NCBI GenBank assembly: GCA_023055355.1
Contig: JALJCS010000022.1
Location: forward strand, 5,999,001 to 6,063,000
Length of the DNA: 64,000 nt
From: Agelaius tricolor
Taxonomy: Eukaryota > Chordata > Aves > Passeriformes > Icteridae
Direction of reading: 5' to 3'
Positions within the stretch are counted from its first letter, which is position 1. Every line of letters starts with the position of its first letter. The notes under the pieces are model-generated. The model saw nothing but the letters and a program-made list of their open reading frames with translations, was not told the DNA's origin and made no database searches. Below are positions 63,286-64,000 of this stretch, in pieces. The position numbers and the translations under genes are program-made.

Positions 63286-64000
63286 GTCTCCACCTGCAGA
63301 CATTTCTGACCTTCCACTGACAGAGCTTTTCTTTTCCTTTCCTCCTTCCCCCCATCCATTTTTTGGTCTCTCAGTGGAATTAATTGGATCTATTTCTCAA
63401 GGAAGTGATGTCAGGAGACCTGGGTGTTCCAGGAATAGTTATTTCCATATGATTTGAGCAGGTTCTTACATACTGTGACACGTACATTGTAATTTAAACA
63501 GACCTGGTTCTTTGGATTGAAGGCCATTTATGAGAGTCTCCAGCTGGAGAGGAATTCATTTACTCGTGGCCTTTGGGGAGCAGCAGCATCCTTAACTCTC
63601 TGCTGTCTCATCCAATACCTGGTGTCTGAAATTTCCCTGAGCCTGACCCTACCCAGGTAAGAACAACTATTGATTTCAAAGGTCTGGCTCTGCTGTGGGT
63701 GAACCTGGCTGGGCTCCATTGCACATTGCAGGCAGCAGCATCGTAATTCCAGCAAAAACATTCCTGGTCATCACTGGTAGTACTTGATTTCTTATAAGAA
63801 AAAAACAGTCCTTGCACCTGAATTTGCAAGCTGAATCCAGGAGGATAAAAACAAGGCTCTGAATGAAGGGAAAAGGCTGTAATGCTGAACTGTATTTAGG
63901 CTGTGAGCTTTGGGGACAAGTGCTGCATTTATTTTTCCCATGGAGTTGTACAGCATCTAATACAGTCGGGTTCTGGTTCAGGACAGATGTCTGACATGCA
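63286..64000. other. Unique non-coding sequence to window end
   Basis: No gene or repeat is recognised. Any feature crossing the right edge cannot be judged. Confidence 0.55.

Overview
The window looks like nuclear DNA from a bird. The best evidence is its interspersed repeats: several fragments with the layout and wording of avian CR1 LINEs (3' ends containing runs such as 'tctctagtccaacct', and reverse-transcriptase remnants), and one solo LTR of a type very common in bird genomes. Base composition is moderate, CpG is depleted outside a few short clusters, and homopolymers and microsatellites are frequent. There are no operon-like gene arrays or prokaryotic signals. Order and species cannot be fixed from this sequence alone.

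I find no convincing protein-coding gene in 64 kb. The long open frames (up to 257 codons) lack recognisable domains, overlap one another on both strands, and are of unremarkable composition. The window is best read as intergenic DNA or the inside of a very large intron. One short segment on the minus strand (50721-50857) has the form of a terminal coding exon: a good splice acceptor, an open cysteine-rich frame, a stop and a downstream AATAAA. It is reported as a low-confidence candidate.

Layout: 0-9.5 kb is unique sequence with one CR1 fragment (2145-2445) and a GA repeat. 9.5-11.6 kb has a block resembling a conserved regulatory element, with a 20-bp homeodomain-type palindrome, then a small CpG cluster and T tracts. 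11.6-22 kb is AT-rich and mostly featureless, with a second CR1 fragment at about 16.7 kb. 22.2-22.8 kb holds the solo LTR, followed by a pentanucleotide satellite (23.6 kb) and a 200-bp element bounded by perfect 16-bp inverted repeats (24786-24985). 26-30.4 kb is AT-rich sequence with two CpG clusters and a large A-tract/T-tract pair. A CR1 3' fragment lies at 34.3 kb. 35-48 kb is largely unique, with one CpG cluster at 41 kb. 48.0-49.7 kb holds a perfect double-octamer palindrome and two old CR1 copies in opposite orientation. 50-64 kb has the candidate exon, two strong G-quadruplex motifs, a homeodomain-site cluster at 60.0 kb and a purine tract at 63.2 kb.

I saw no CRISPR array, tRNA, rRNA, complete transposon or defence-like system. 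The most interesting items are putative regulatory palindromes, the inverted-repeat element and the candidate exon. All of them depend on alignment or transcript data that I cannot run.
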